The position numbers were made by a program, and so were the translations under genes. From Palsa-506 sp963786975 (GTDB taxonomy: Bacteria > Actinomycetota > Actinomycetes > Streptosporangiales > Streptosporangiaceae): a stretch of DNA of 64,000 nt. The notes under the pieces are model-generated. The model ran no database searches. It saw only the letters and a list, made by a program, of their open reading frames with translations, and was not told the DNA's origin. Location of the stretch: positions 744,001 to 808,000 of the forward strand of contig CAWBBE010000011.1 in assembly GCA_963786975.1 (NCBI GenBank), in the 5' to 3' direction. Numbering within the stretch: position 1 is the first letter of the stretch; every line of letters begins with the position of its first letter. Shown in pieces: positions 16,178 through 24,360 of the stretch.

Positions 16178-18598
16178 ATGGACGGCACTCGTAGCGCCCT
16201 GATCGTCGCCAGCGACGCCTATACCGACGCTGGGCTGAAGCGGCTGCGCGCACCCGCTGCCGACGCCCGGGCGCTCGCAGCCGTGCTGCGCGATCCCGAG
16301 ATCGGCGGTTTCGAGGTGCGCACGCTGCTCAACGAGCCCGTGCACATGGTCAACCTGGCGGTCGAGGAGTTCTTCGCCGACCGCCGCCCCGATGATCTGC
16401 TGCTGGTGCACTTCTCCTGCCACGGGGTCAAGGACGAGGCCGGCGAGCTGTACTTCGCTGCCTCGAACACCCAGCTAGGCAGGCTCGGGTCGACCGCGGT
16501 GGCGGCCGACTTCGTCAACCGGCGGATGAACCGCAGCCGGTCGCGCCGGGTGGTACTGCTGCTGGACTGCTGCTATGCCGGAGCGTTCGAGCGTGGCATG
16601 ACGGCACGGGCCGGCGCTGGCATGGCGATCGAGGAGCAGTTCGGCGGCCGCGGCCGGGCGGTGATCACCGCGTCCAGCGCGATGGAATACGCGTTCGAGG
16701 GCGACGATCTGGCCGACACCGGCGAGCCGGCCCCATCGGTGTTCACCAGTGCCCTGGTCGAGGGGTTGCGGACCGGCGACGCGGACCGTGACCAGGACGG
16801 CTTAGTCGGGCTGGATGAGCTGTACGACTACGTCTACGACAAGGTCCGGGAGGCCACCCCCAACCAGACGCCCGGCAAGTGGAGCTTCGCCGTGCAGGGC
16901 GACCTGTATATCGCCCGCCGCGCCCAGCCGGTTGACACGCCCGCGCCGCTGCCGCCGGAGTTGCAGGACGCGATCGATCACCCGCTGGCCGCGGTCCGCG
17001 CCGGGGCCGCCCAGGAGCTGGCGCGCCTGCTGCAGAGCCAGCATGCCGGGCTGGCCCTGGCCGCCAGGATGGCCCTAGCCGGGCTCGCCAACGACGACAG
17101 CCGCGCGGTGGCCGGCCTGGCCGCGGAGGCGCTCGGCGCCCAGCCCGCGCCGGCCAGGCCCGGACCACTGCCCGCCCGCGCCGATCCCGGGCCGGCTCCC
17201 GGCCCGGAAGAGGCGCGCTGGCCAGCGCCGGACGATTCCGTTCCCGCCGCCATCCCGACCGGCGAGGCGGACTTGCGGACCGGGGAGGCGGACCCGCGGG
17301 CCGGGGAGGCGGACCCGCGGGCCGGGGAGGCGGACCCGCGGACCACCGGGGCGGACCCGCGGGCCGGGGAGGCAGACCCGCAGACCACCGGGGCGGACCT
17401 GCGGACGGGAGCGGCGGACCCGCGGACGGGGGAGGCGATCACCCCGGTCCCGCCCGAACTCACCGATCCCGGCCGCCCCGGCGCCGGTAACGGCGAGGGC
17501 ACCCGGCCGCCCCGGCGCGGGCTGCGCCGCCGTACGGCCATCTCCATACTCGCCGGGATCGGCGTGCTAGCCGTGGCAGGCATCATCGCGGCGGTGGTGC
17601 TGACCGGTGCCGGCGGTCCGGGGGCCGCGAGCATCCGGATCGCCGCCAGCTCGAACTTCTCGCCAGTGGCCGGCCATGTCTTCGTGACTTACCGGGGAGC
17701 CCGGGATGCGACCGCCCGGATCAGTGCCGAGATCACCGGCGCGGCCCGGGGCGAGGTCGCCCGCCTGTACGCACAGCGGTTCCCGTACTCCACCGCCCCG
17801 GCTCCGGTTGCGTCAGCGGTGCTGCGCCCGACAGGCACGACGGCCAGCCATGCGTTCCGGGTGCGGCCGGGCCTCGCCACCCGCTACAAGATCGAGCTGT
17901 TCCGCAGCGGCACGGCGACGACCCCGCTCGCGACCTCGGCAGCCAGCACCGTCTATGTCACCGCAACGGAGACGTCCGGACATGCCCGGACATGCAGCCG
18001 TCCGGTCTGCCGGGAGAAATTCCGCGTCCGCGTCCGCGTCCCGGCCGAGACGGCAAGCACCGAGATCTCGAAGCGGTGGTACCCGTACTTCGGCCTTAAC
18101 CTGGCATCGGGCGACGCGCCGGCACCGCCGAAGTCGCTCCTACTGGGAGCCGGCCATCCGCGCATCACCAGTTCCCGGCGCATCTCGGCCAGCGAGTTCA
18201 GCCGGACCGTCACCTTCTCATTCCGGATCGGCAATCACGCCTACGCCTGGAGCTGGCACGTCTGCTCGATCGATACCGAGGCGCAAGACGGGATCGGGCT
18301 GCCCGGCCACGGCGCCTGCGGGCGCAACCGCGCTCCCGCCGCGCTGGCAACGCTGGCGGCATCCTCCTGCCAGCGCCCCGGCCGGTGTGCCGGCGCCGCG
18401 CAGTCCCCGACGCCAACACCAAGCCAGACGCCGACCAGCAGTCATTCGCTGTCGCCGACGCCCACCACGCCGGTCCCCACCACGCCGGTCCCCACCACGC
18501 CGATACCCACCACGCCGATACCCACCACTCCGATATCCACGCCGCCACCCAGCTCACCGCCACCCATTGGGCTGGGAACTGCGCCCGCGGCCGCATGA
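16178..18598 (+). CDS. Caspase-like protein with TM segment and extracytoplasmic domain
   Basis: This intact paralogue (806 residues from ATG 16178, the start matching its neighbour) has the same catalytic dyad, H82 (HFSCHG) and C132 (LLLDCCYAG), and a DRDQDGLVGLDE EF-hand-like loop. A linker of GEADPRA-type repeats (about 360–420) precedes a transmembrane segment (SILAGIGVLAVAGIIAAVVL, about 455–478). The extracytoplasmic part is beta-rich with several cysteines (CSRPVC, CSID, CQRPGRC), different from the propeller of the neighbour, and ends in a TTPVPTTP stalk. The frame also stays open to GTG 16139. Topology suggests a cytosolic protease and an outside sensor. No EACC1 partner lies on this strand. 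Confidence 0.85.
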   Translation: MDGTRSALIVASDAYTDAGLKRLRAPAADARALAAVLRDPEIGGFEVRTLLNEPVHMVNLAVEEFFADRRPDDLLLVHFSCHGVKDEAGELYFAASNTQLGRLGSTAVAADFVNRRMNRSRSRRVVLLLDCCYAGAFERGMTARAGAGMAIEEQFGGRGRAVITASSAMEYAFEGDDLADTGEPAPSVFTSALVEGLRTGDADRDQDGLVGLDELYDYVYDKVREATPNQTPGKWSFAVQGDLYIARRAQPVDTPAPLPPELQDAIDHPLAAVRAGAAQELARLLQSQHAGLALAARMALAGLANDDSRAVAGLAAEALGAQPAPARPGPLPARADPGPAPGPEEARWPAPDDSVPAAIPTGEADLRTGEADPRAGEADPRAGEADPRTTGADPRAGEADPQTTGADLRTGAADPRTGEAITPVPPELTDPGRPGAGNGEGTRPPRRGLRRRTAISILAGIGVLAVAGIIAAVVLTGAGGPGAASIRIAASSNFSPVAGHVFVTYRGARDATARISAEITGAARGEVARLYAQRFPYSTAPAPVASAVLRPTGTTASHAFRVRPGLATRYKIELFRSGTATTPLATSAASTVYVTATETSGHARTCSRPVCREKFRVRVRVPAETASTEISKRWYPYFGLNLASGDAPAPPKSLLLGAGHPRITSSRRISASEFSRTVTFSFRIGNHAYAWSWHVCSIDTEAQDGIGLPGHGACGRNRAPAALATLAASSCQRPGRCAGAAQSPTPTPSQTPTSSHSLSPTPTTPVPTTPVPTTPIPTTPIPTTPISTPPPSSPPPIGLGTAPAAA
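17262..17442. repeat. Tandem coding repeats (GEADPRA type) in the plus-strand caspase
   Basis: Units of 21 bases and variants (GGGGAGGCGGACCCGCGG core) encode G-E-A-D-P-R-A or T-T-G-A-D-P-R-A. They form the flexible linker between the caspase and the membrane segment. The array stays in frame, unlike the array in the neighbouring caspase gene. Confidence 0.85.
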
Positions 18599-18797
18599 GG
18601 TAGCAGCCTGGGTCAGGTCAATTCGCCGCCGGGCTGAACCGCGCAAGCTCGTAGGCCTGCCGGGCGTTGCAGGCAGCTTGCCTAGTCACACTGTGACGCC
18701 GGAACTCGCGCCTTCCTGGTGTTGATCGCCTGGCTGCTCCGCGACACCGTGCAGGCCGGCGCGTCCGGCCGCTACGACCCGGATCCGGCACGCCCGG

Positions 18798-20714
18798 TCA
18801 GCTGGCCGCCCGGACGCGGGCCGCCTGGCCCGCCATGCGCGCCTTGGCCGTCTTGACGGCGGCGGTCAGCGCGGCGATGTCATACGCGCCCTGGTGCCGG
18901 CGGCCGTTGATGAAGAACGTGGGGGTGCCGGAGACGCCGCTGAGGTCGGCGGAGTCGACATCCTCGGCGACCCTGGCGGCGCCAGCCCGGCTGGCGAGAT
19001 GGTCGCGGAAGCGCGCGCCGTCCAGGCCGGCCTGCGCTGCGTACCGGGCCAGGTCGGGCAGCAGCAGGTGGTCCTGGTGGCTGAGCAGCAGATCGTGCAT
19101 TTCCCAGAACTTGCCCTGGTCGGCCGCGGCCTCGGCAGCCTCGGCGGCCAGCTGGGCATGCGGGTGCACGTCGTTCAGCGGGAGATGCCGCCAGACGTAC
19201 CTGACGTCGCCGTGGCCGGCCAGCAGTTCCCTGACGGCCGGCTCTGCCTGGCCGCAGTAAGGGCATTCGAAGTCGCCGTATTCGACGATGGTGACCGGCG
19301 CGCGGGCGGGCCCGCGGATGTGGTCGCGGTCCGGGTCGACCGGCGCGCCGAGGTCGATGATGGTCTCGGCGGTGCCGAGCAGGGCGCGGAACTGCAGCCG
19401 GGGCGGCAGCTTGGCGGTGGCGCGGAAGACCAGCCAGGTGATCAGCGACGCGGCCAGCGCGGCGGACAGCACGCCGAGCTTGGCCTCCTGCAGCTGCGCG
19501 CCGCCGAAGGCGAGGGTCGCGATCAGGATGGAGACGGTGAACCCGATCCCGGCGATCGTGCCGGTGCCGGTGACCGCCGCCCAGCCGACCGGCGGGCGGA
19601 GGCGACCGTGGCTGAGGCGGGTCAGCAGCCAGGACGCGCCGGTCACGCCGACGGGCTTGCCGGCCACGTATCCGAGGATTATCCCCAGCGTGACCGGCGA
19701 TGCGTAGGCACGGGCCAGGAAGCTCCCGTTAATAATGATCCCGGCATTGGCCAGTGCGAAGACCGGCACGATGACGTAGCTGGTCCAGGGGTGGTAAAGC
19801 TGCTGCAGCCGCTCGTTCGGCGAGATCGCCGAGCTGAGCCCGATGCTGGCGGAGCGGGCGAGTTCCGGGGTCGGCTGCTCGCGGAAGCTGCGGAACAGGT
19901 CGGTCGCGCGCTCCAGGTCGGTCCGCGCGGCCGGCGAGGCGTACGTTGCCAGCCCCATGAGCAGGCCGACGACCACCGGGTCGACCCCGGACTTCAGCAC
20001 CGCGACCCAGGCCGCTATGCCCAGCACCGCGTAGCCGATCCCGTACCGGAACCCCGCCCAGCGCAACGCCAGGATCAGCGCGAATATCCCGGCCGCGGCG
20101 GCCAGCGGGGCCAGCCGGACGGACCGGCTGTAGGCGGCCCCGATGACGACCAGCGATACCAGGTCGTCCACCACCGCCACCGACAGCAGGAACGCGCGTA
20201 CCCGGTCCGGGAAGCGGGGGCCGGTCAGCGCCAGCATCCCCAGCGCGAACGCGGTGTCCGTGGACATCGCCGTGCCCCAGCCGCTGGCCGTCGGCCGGCC
20301 GGCGTTCACGGCCAGGTAGATGGCGACCGGTATCACCATCCCGCCCAGGCCGGCCGCGACCGGCAGCGCCAGCCGCCGCCGCTCCCGCAGCTCGCCCATG
20401 TCGAACTCCCGGCGGGCCTCCAGGCCGAAGATGAAGAAGAAGAACGTCATCAGCCCGCTGTTCACCCACTCGCGCAGGTCCTGCGAGATGCCGGCCCCGC
20501 CGAGCTGGATCGACAGCTGCGTATGCCACACCGCGTCATACGAGGACGCGTCGATGTTCACCCAGGCGAGCGCGGCCACCGCCATGGCCAGCAGGACGAC
20601 GGCGCTGCCGGTCTCGGTACGCAGGAACGTCCGCAGCGGGGTCTGCAGGTTCCGCGCCCACGCCGTCCGCCCGGAGGAAGGCTGGGTCGTCGACGGCATG
20701 CGCTCGTCAGGCAC
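18798..20714 (-). CDS. nhaA: Na+/H+ antiporter NhaA fused to a DsbA-like thioredoxin domain
   Basis: The start is GTG 20714, with GGAGG six bases upstream; the frame stays open further but without support. The 638-residue protein has an NhaA domain (about 25–440) with TDTAFALG and the ion-binding pair D183-D184 in VAVVDDLVSLVV. The C-terminal part (about 460–630) is thioredoxin-like, with FECPYCGQAEP near residue 480 and GTPTFFING. NhaA exchanges Na+ for H+ across the membrane for pH and salt tolerance. NhaA–DsbA fusions are known in actinobacteria; the thiol domain may serve redox control or extracytoplasmic disulfide chemistry. It is divergent from the small membrane protein at 20837. Confidence 0.9.
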   Translation of the reverse strand: MPDERMPSTTQPSSGRTAWARNLQTPLRTFLRTETGSAVVLLAMAVAALAWVNIDASSYDAVWHTQLSIQLGGAGISQDLREWVNSGLMTFFFFIFGLEARREFDMGELRERRRLALPVAAGLGGMVIPVAIYLAVNAGRPTASGWGTAMSTDTAFALGMLALTGPRFPDRVRAFLLSVAVVDDLVSLVVIGAAYSRSVRLAPLAAAAGIFALILALRWAGFRYGIGYAVLGIAAWVAVLKSGVDPVVVGLLMGLATYASPAARTDLERATDLFRSFREQPTPELARSASIGLSSAISPNERLQQLYHPWTSYVIVPVFALANAGIIINGSFLARAYASPVTLGIILGYVAGKPVGVTGASWLLTRLSHGRLRPPVGWAAVTGTGTIAGIGFTVSILIATLAFGGAQLQEAKLGVLSAALAASLITWLVFRATAKLPPRLQFRALLGTAETIIDLGAPVDPDRDHIRGPARAPVTIVEYGDFECPYCGQAEPAVRELLAGHGDVRYVWRHLPLNDVHPHAQLAAEAAEAAADQGKFWEMHDLLLSHQDHLLLPDLARYAAQAGLDGARFRDHLASRAGAARVAEDVDSADLSGVSGTPTFFINGRRHQGAYDIAALTAAVKTAKARMAGQAARVRAAS

Positions 20715-20836
20715 GGCTTCCTCCCTAGCTGCCCGGCCCGGGCGGCATGCCCGTGCGGGGATCCCGCTGAACTGCGCTGCCCGCTGTGGTGCCATTATCG
20801 AGACTGACCGGGGAGGCGTCATGCGCGGAGGTAGGC

Positions 20837-21118
20837 GTGAGTAATCCTCAGTCCAGTGCACCCGGGCAACCTGATGGCGCGCCGTCCTTAGACGGCCCGC
20901 GGATCCTGGCGATCGTGCTGGCGATCATCGGCATCCTGGCCGCGATCCTCGGCGTGCTCTACATCGTGGCCGGCACCTCGCTCCCGGACACGCTCCAGGG
21001 CAGCGTGCACCACGGCCATCACGCCTACCGGGCCGCTGCCGCCTTCGTGGTCGCGGTGGCATGCCTGGCCGGCGCGTGGCTGGCCAGCAGGCGGCGGCCG
21101 GCCGCGGGAGGCGGCTAG
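20837..21118 (+). CDS. Small two-TM membrane protein (93 aa)
   Basis: GTG 20837 follows GGAGG with a five-base spacer, which decides this start over the longer frame. The product has two hydrophobic segments, ILAIVLAIIGILAAILGVLY and AAAFVVAVACLAGAWLA, joined by a short His-rich loop (HHGHHAYR) and ending in a basic tail. It is probably a membrane protein of unknown role. It is divergent from nhaA and may share its promoter region. Confidence 0.7.
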   Translation: MSNPQSSAPGQPDGAPSLDGPRILAIVLAIIGILAAILGVLYIVAGTSLPDTLQGSVHHGHHAYRAAAAFVVAVACLAGAWLASRRRPAAGGG

Positions 21119-21134
21119 CCGCCGCGCCGCCCGG

Positions 21135-21986
21135 TTACCCCGCGGCTTCCTCCGGCCCGGTGCCCTGCTCGCCCTCGGCCTGCCCGGGCCGCTCGTCCTC
21201 GGCCCGCTCGGCCTGCTGGCCGATGAGACCGCGGAGGCGGTCGATCTCGTTGCTCAGCTGATCAAGTCGTTCGGCCAGGGCGGGCAGGTCCTGGTGGCTG
21301 GCCGTCCAGGTCCGCCGGCGGGCGGCGATCTCGGTGATCAGCTCCTGCTCGCGGTCGCGCAGCACCGACGCGCGCTCGAAGTTCTGCGCGTCGATCGCGG
21401 TTTCCTTATCCCGGCGGATTTGCGCGACCTGCGCATCGATGTCGGTGACGTCCGGGCCGGTGCCCACCCGCTGCTCGACGGCCAGCAGCCGCGACTCGAT
21501 CGTGCGGATCTCGACGCGCAGGTCGCCCGGCTCCGGCGCCCCCCGGCCCTGCTTGCCATGCAGCAGCCGGATGACCTGCTGGCGCACCCGGTTCAGGTCG
21601 GCGCCGAGCTTGACCAGCACCTGGGCGGCGACGCCCTCGCCCTCGCGGATCAGGCCGAGCAGGATGTGCTCGGTGCCGATGTAGTTGTGGCCGAGCTGCA
21701 GGGACTCGCGCAGCGACAGCTCGAGGACCTTCTTGGCGCGCGGGGTGAACGGGATGTGCCCGGACGGGGCCTGCTGGCCCTGCCCGATGATCTCCTGCAC
21801 CTGCTGGCGCACGGCCTCCAGGCTGATCCCGAGCGACTCAAGCGCCTTGGCGGCCACGCCCTCGCCCTCATGGATGAGGCCGAGCAGGATGTGCTCGGTG
21901 CCTATGTAGTTGTGGTTGAGCATCCTGGCCTCTTCCTGAGCCAGGACCACAACCCGCCGCGCCCGGTCGGTGAACCTCTCGAACAT
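21135..21986 (-). CDS. ClpC N-domain protein without ATPase domains (ClpC2-like)
   Basis: The 283-residue protein begins MFERFTDRARRVVVLAQEEA exactly like ClpC. It carries both Clp-N repeats (NHNYIGTEHILLGLIHEGEG and GHNYIGTEHILLGLIREGEG, about residues 22–45 and 97–120). After about residue 150 it has a UVR/M-domain-like coiled coil (RRDKETAIDAQNFERA...LRDREQEL) and ends in an acidic tail. There are no AAA+ Walker motifs, so it cannot unfold substrates. M. tuberculosis ClpC2 and related ClpC-N paralogues bind compounds or substrates aimed at ClpC1 and act as decoys or regulators; a similar role is inferred. Confidence 0.82.
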   Translation of the reverse strand: MFERFTDRARRVVVLAQEEARMLNHNYIGTEHILLGLIHEGEGVAAKALESLGISLEAVRQQVQEIIGQGQQAPSGHIPFTPRAKKVLELSLRESLQLGHNYIGTEHILLGLIREGEGVAAQVLVKLGADLNRVRQQVIRLLHGKQGRGAPEPGDLRVEIRTIESRLLAVEQRVGTGPDVTDIDAQVAQIRRDKETAIDAQNFERASVLRDREQELITEIAARRRTWTASHQDLPALAERLDQLSNEIDRLRGLIGQQAERAEDERPGQAEGEQGTGPEEAAG

Positions 21987-22256
21987 CCTCCGCACCGCCC
22001 TTCGCACCGCGCACTCGCGCCCCGGCCGGGCGTGGCCGGGGCGAGCCCGGCCCGGCCGCCGGGACCAGCGATGACAGCTCAAGAATAGGACTCACCCGGG
22101 CCTGCCAGGGCCATTCGGTATTTGCCGGAAATTACCGTCCGCTTGACCGGAGATGAACCATCGTGCACCCGCAGCCGTGCCTGTCTAGGGCGGACCCGTG
22201 GCGGCTGCCTGCGCCCGCCCATCCAGCCCGCAGCCACGACAGGTGGGAGTTGCCTA

Positions 22257-23429
22257 ATGATGACGCGTTCGGCGGGCCCGGCGGCGGGCCGGCCTGCCCA
22301 GCGGTCCGGGACGCATGGCCGGCGGCTGTGGCAAGCCGGCCTGCTGGCGGTGGGAAGCTCGGCCGCGCTGGCCGTGCTGCCTGCCACCTCAGGGCTCGCG
22401 GCGACAACGGCCGCCGCGAGGCCGGCCGCCGCCAAGGCGGCGATCCCGTACACGCAGACCAACCTGGTCTCCGACATTCCCGGGGTGGCCAGGATCACCG
22501 ATCCGAACCTGGTCAACCCGTGGGGCGTCTCCGAGCTGCCCAACGGTCCGCTGTGGGTCTCGGACAACGGCACCAACGTCTCGACGCTTTACACCGGCGA
22601 CCTGAACGGCAGCCCGCTGACCCCGGTACCGCTGGTGGTGAAGATTCCCGGCGGCGCGCCGACCGGCCAGGTCTTCAACGGCACCAGCGGCTTCGTCGTG
22701 CGCCACGGCAAGCAGAGCGGCGCGGCGCTGTTCATCTTCGACTCGGAAAACGGCGTGATCGCCGGCTGGAACCCCAAGGTGGGTGCGGTGGGCACCGCCA
22801 CGTCGACGAAGGCCCAGGTGGGAGTCAGGGTCCGGCATGCGGTGTTCAAGGGCCTCGCGATGATGGGCAGCCGGCTGTACGCGACCAACTTCCACAGCGG
22901 GCAGGTTGACGTCTTCAACTCGCACTTCCGCCGGGTCTTCACGGCCGGCGGGTTCCGGGACCCGCGGCTGCCGCGCGGGTACGCGCCGTTCAACATCGCC
23001 AGCATCGGCGGGAAGCTCTACGTCAGCTACGCCAAGCAGGACGCCCAGCGCCACGACGACGTGGCCGGGGCCGGGCACGGCTTCATCGACGTCTTTGCAC
23101 CGAACGGCGTGATGCTGCGGCGGCTGGTTAGCCGCGGCGCCCTCGACTCCCCGTGGGGCATGGTTGTCGCGCCGTCCGGCTTCGGCACGTTCAGCAACGA
23201 CCTGCTGGTGGCCAACTTCGGCGACGGCGCGCTGAACGCCTACAGCCCGGCCACCGGGGCCTTCCTCGGGCCGCTGAAGAACGCCGACGGCAACCCGATC
23301 GTGATCAGCGGCCTGTGGGGCCTGATCCTCGGCGATGGCGCCGCGGGCACCCCGCAGACGCTGTTCTTCACCGCCGGCCTGGCGGGCGAAAGCCACGGCC
23401 TGCTCGGCACGATCACCCCGGGCAGCTAG
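22257..23429 (+). CDS. Secreted TIGR03118-family protein (NHL/propeller-like)
   Basis: ATG 22257 follows AGGTGGGAG and is preferred over upstream in-frame codons. The 390-residue product has a twin-Arg-free signal segment (RRLWQAGLLAVGSSAALAVL), an Ala-rich stretch, then LVSDIPGVARITDPNLVNPW and GVS. That block is typical of the TIGR03118 family, as are later blades (NGPLWVSDNGTN, GSRLYATNFHSGQVDVF, SPWGMVVAPSGFG, LLVANFGDGALNAY). It is likely an exported beta-propeller of unknown function. A strong hairpin follows at 23460–23497. Confidence 0.8.
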   Translation: MMTRSAGPAAGRPAQRSGTHGRRLWQAGLLAVGSSAALAVLPATSGLAATTAAARPAAAKAAIPYTQTNLVSDIPGVARITDPNLVNPWGVSELPNGPLWVSDNGTNVSTLYTGDLNGSPLTPVPLVVKIPGGAPTGQVFNGTSGFVVRHGKQSGAALFIFDSENGVIAGWNPKVGAVGTATSTKAQVGVRVRHAVFKGLAMMGSRLYATNFHSGQVDVFNSHFRRVFTAGGFRDPRLPRGYAPFNIASIGGKLYVSYAKQDAQRHDDVAGAGHGFIDVFAPNGVMLRRLVSRGALDSPWGMVVAPSGFGTFSNDLLVANFGDGALNAYSPATGAFLGPLKNADGNPIVISGLWGLILGDGAAGTPQTLFFTAGLAGESHGLLGTITPGS

Positions 23430-23459
23430 CCAGCCTGGCACGGCGAGCTAGCAGCTAAC

Positions 23460-23497
23460 GCCGTCCCGGCCCGGGCTCCGCTCCGGGCCGGGACGGC
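23460..23497 (+). terminator. Perfect 15-bp hairpin terminator
   Basis: Arms GCCGTCCCGGCCCGG (23460–23474) and its exact complement (23483–23497) enclose GCTCCGCT. It lies 31 bases after the TIGR03118-family stop, with no T tract. Confidence 0.75.
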
Positions 23498-23526
23498 ATC
23501 CGCCCGGCGCCGGAATCCCGGCGGCG

Positions 23527-23532
23527 TAGATT
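23527..23532 (+). promoter_or_regulatory. Candidate -10 box of a leaderless NUDIX transcript
   Basis: TAGATT lies six bases before ATG 23539, and no ribosome-binding site is present. That geometry is typical of actinobacterial leaderless mRNAs that start at the A of the initiation codon. No clear -35 box is seen, because the terminator hairpin occupies that region. Confidence 0.45.
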
Positions 23533-23538
23533 TGGGTT

Positions 23539-24048
23539 ATGGCGGCGCGGCTGGGGGCAGCGACGGGCAGGCGGACGGCACGGGCGATCCTGATCGATGC
23601 CGATGACCGGCTGCTGCTGATCAAGCGCACCAAGCCGGGCAGAGCGGTGTACTGGACGACGCCGGGCGGCGGCGTCGACGAGGCGGACGCCTCGATCGAG
23701 GCGGCGATGCACCGGGAGATCGCCGAGGAAATGGGCGCGGCGGCGGCCGGAGCCTCGCAGGTGTTCCTGAACAGCAGGCCGTCGGACGCCGGGATTGCCG
23801 TGCAGCACTTCTTCGTCGCGCGGCTGACCAGCCTGGACTGGTCGGCGCGCGACGACCCGGAGTTCAGCGATCCGGCGAAGGGCAGCTATCAGCTGGAACG
23901 GGTCGACCTGCACGGGGACGACCTGGCATCGATCGACCTGGTGCCGGCCGCGGTGAAGGCGTTCATCCTGGCGAACCGTGAGGCGCTGCTCGCCCAGGTC
24001 GCGGACGTGGACGGCGATGCCGGCGTGCAGCCGGCCGAGTTCCGCTGA
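23539..24048 (+). CDS. NUDIX hydrolase
   Basis: The 169-residue protein contains a NUDIX box (GGGVDEADASIEAAMHREIA followed by EEMG, about residues 43–66). The metal-binding REIAEE core is intact. The first Glu of the consensus GX5EX7REUXEEXGU is Ala here, with Asp just before it. Substrate is unknown; these enzymes hydrolyse nucleoside diphosphates linked to another group. The gene probably has a leaderless transcript. It is an isolated gene between terminators. Confidence 0.85.
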   Translation: MAARLGAATGRRTARAILIDADDRLLLIKRTKPGRAVYWTTPGGGVDEADASIEAAMHREIAEEMGAAAAGASQVFLNSRPSDAGIAVQHFFVARLTSLDWSARDDPEFSDPAKGSYQLERVDLHGDDLASIDLVPAAVKAFILANREALLAQVADVDGDAGVQPAEFR

Positions 24049-24360
24049 CCTGGCTGTCACACGGCGCCAGCACTGGCGGCTTGTGGGCAGGCCACGACGC
24101 ACCAGACGGTCTTGCGGGCCGGGCGGCGGGTAGCTGCCCCGTTCCCACCGCACCAGGCAGGCATGTAGCCGCGCGTACTGCACGGCTGGCCAAGGGGTTC
24201 TCGTTACTGATCATTTACGTGTCGGCTGGATTCCGCGCCAGGTACGCCGGGTAATCAACGCTACGCTTAGTAGTCACAAGGGCGCGTTCGATTACTCAGG
24301 GTGACGAGGGTCGGCCGGCACGCTACGGCGTGCCGCGCACGGGGGAGCGGCGAGTTCGGA
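24049..24360. other. Intergenic region before the first L,D-transpeptidase
   Basis: No gene is supported. The frame of the downstream gene remains open to GTG 24301, so part of this could be coding if that start is used. TACGCTTAGTAGT near 24261–24273 may be a -10 region. Confidence 0.4.

Noticed and set aside
18894..20807. A 637-codon plus-strand frame over nhaA
   Set aside because: Composition is typical of an antisense shadow and the NhaA and DsbA motifs are on the minus strand.
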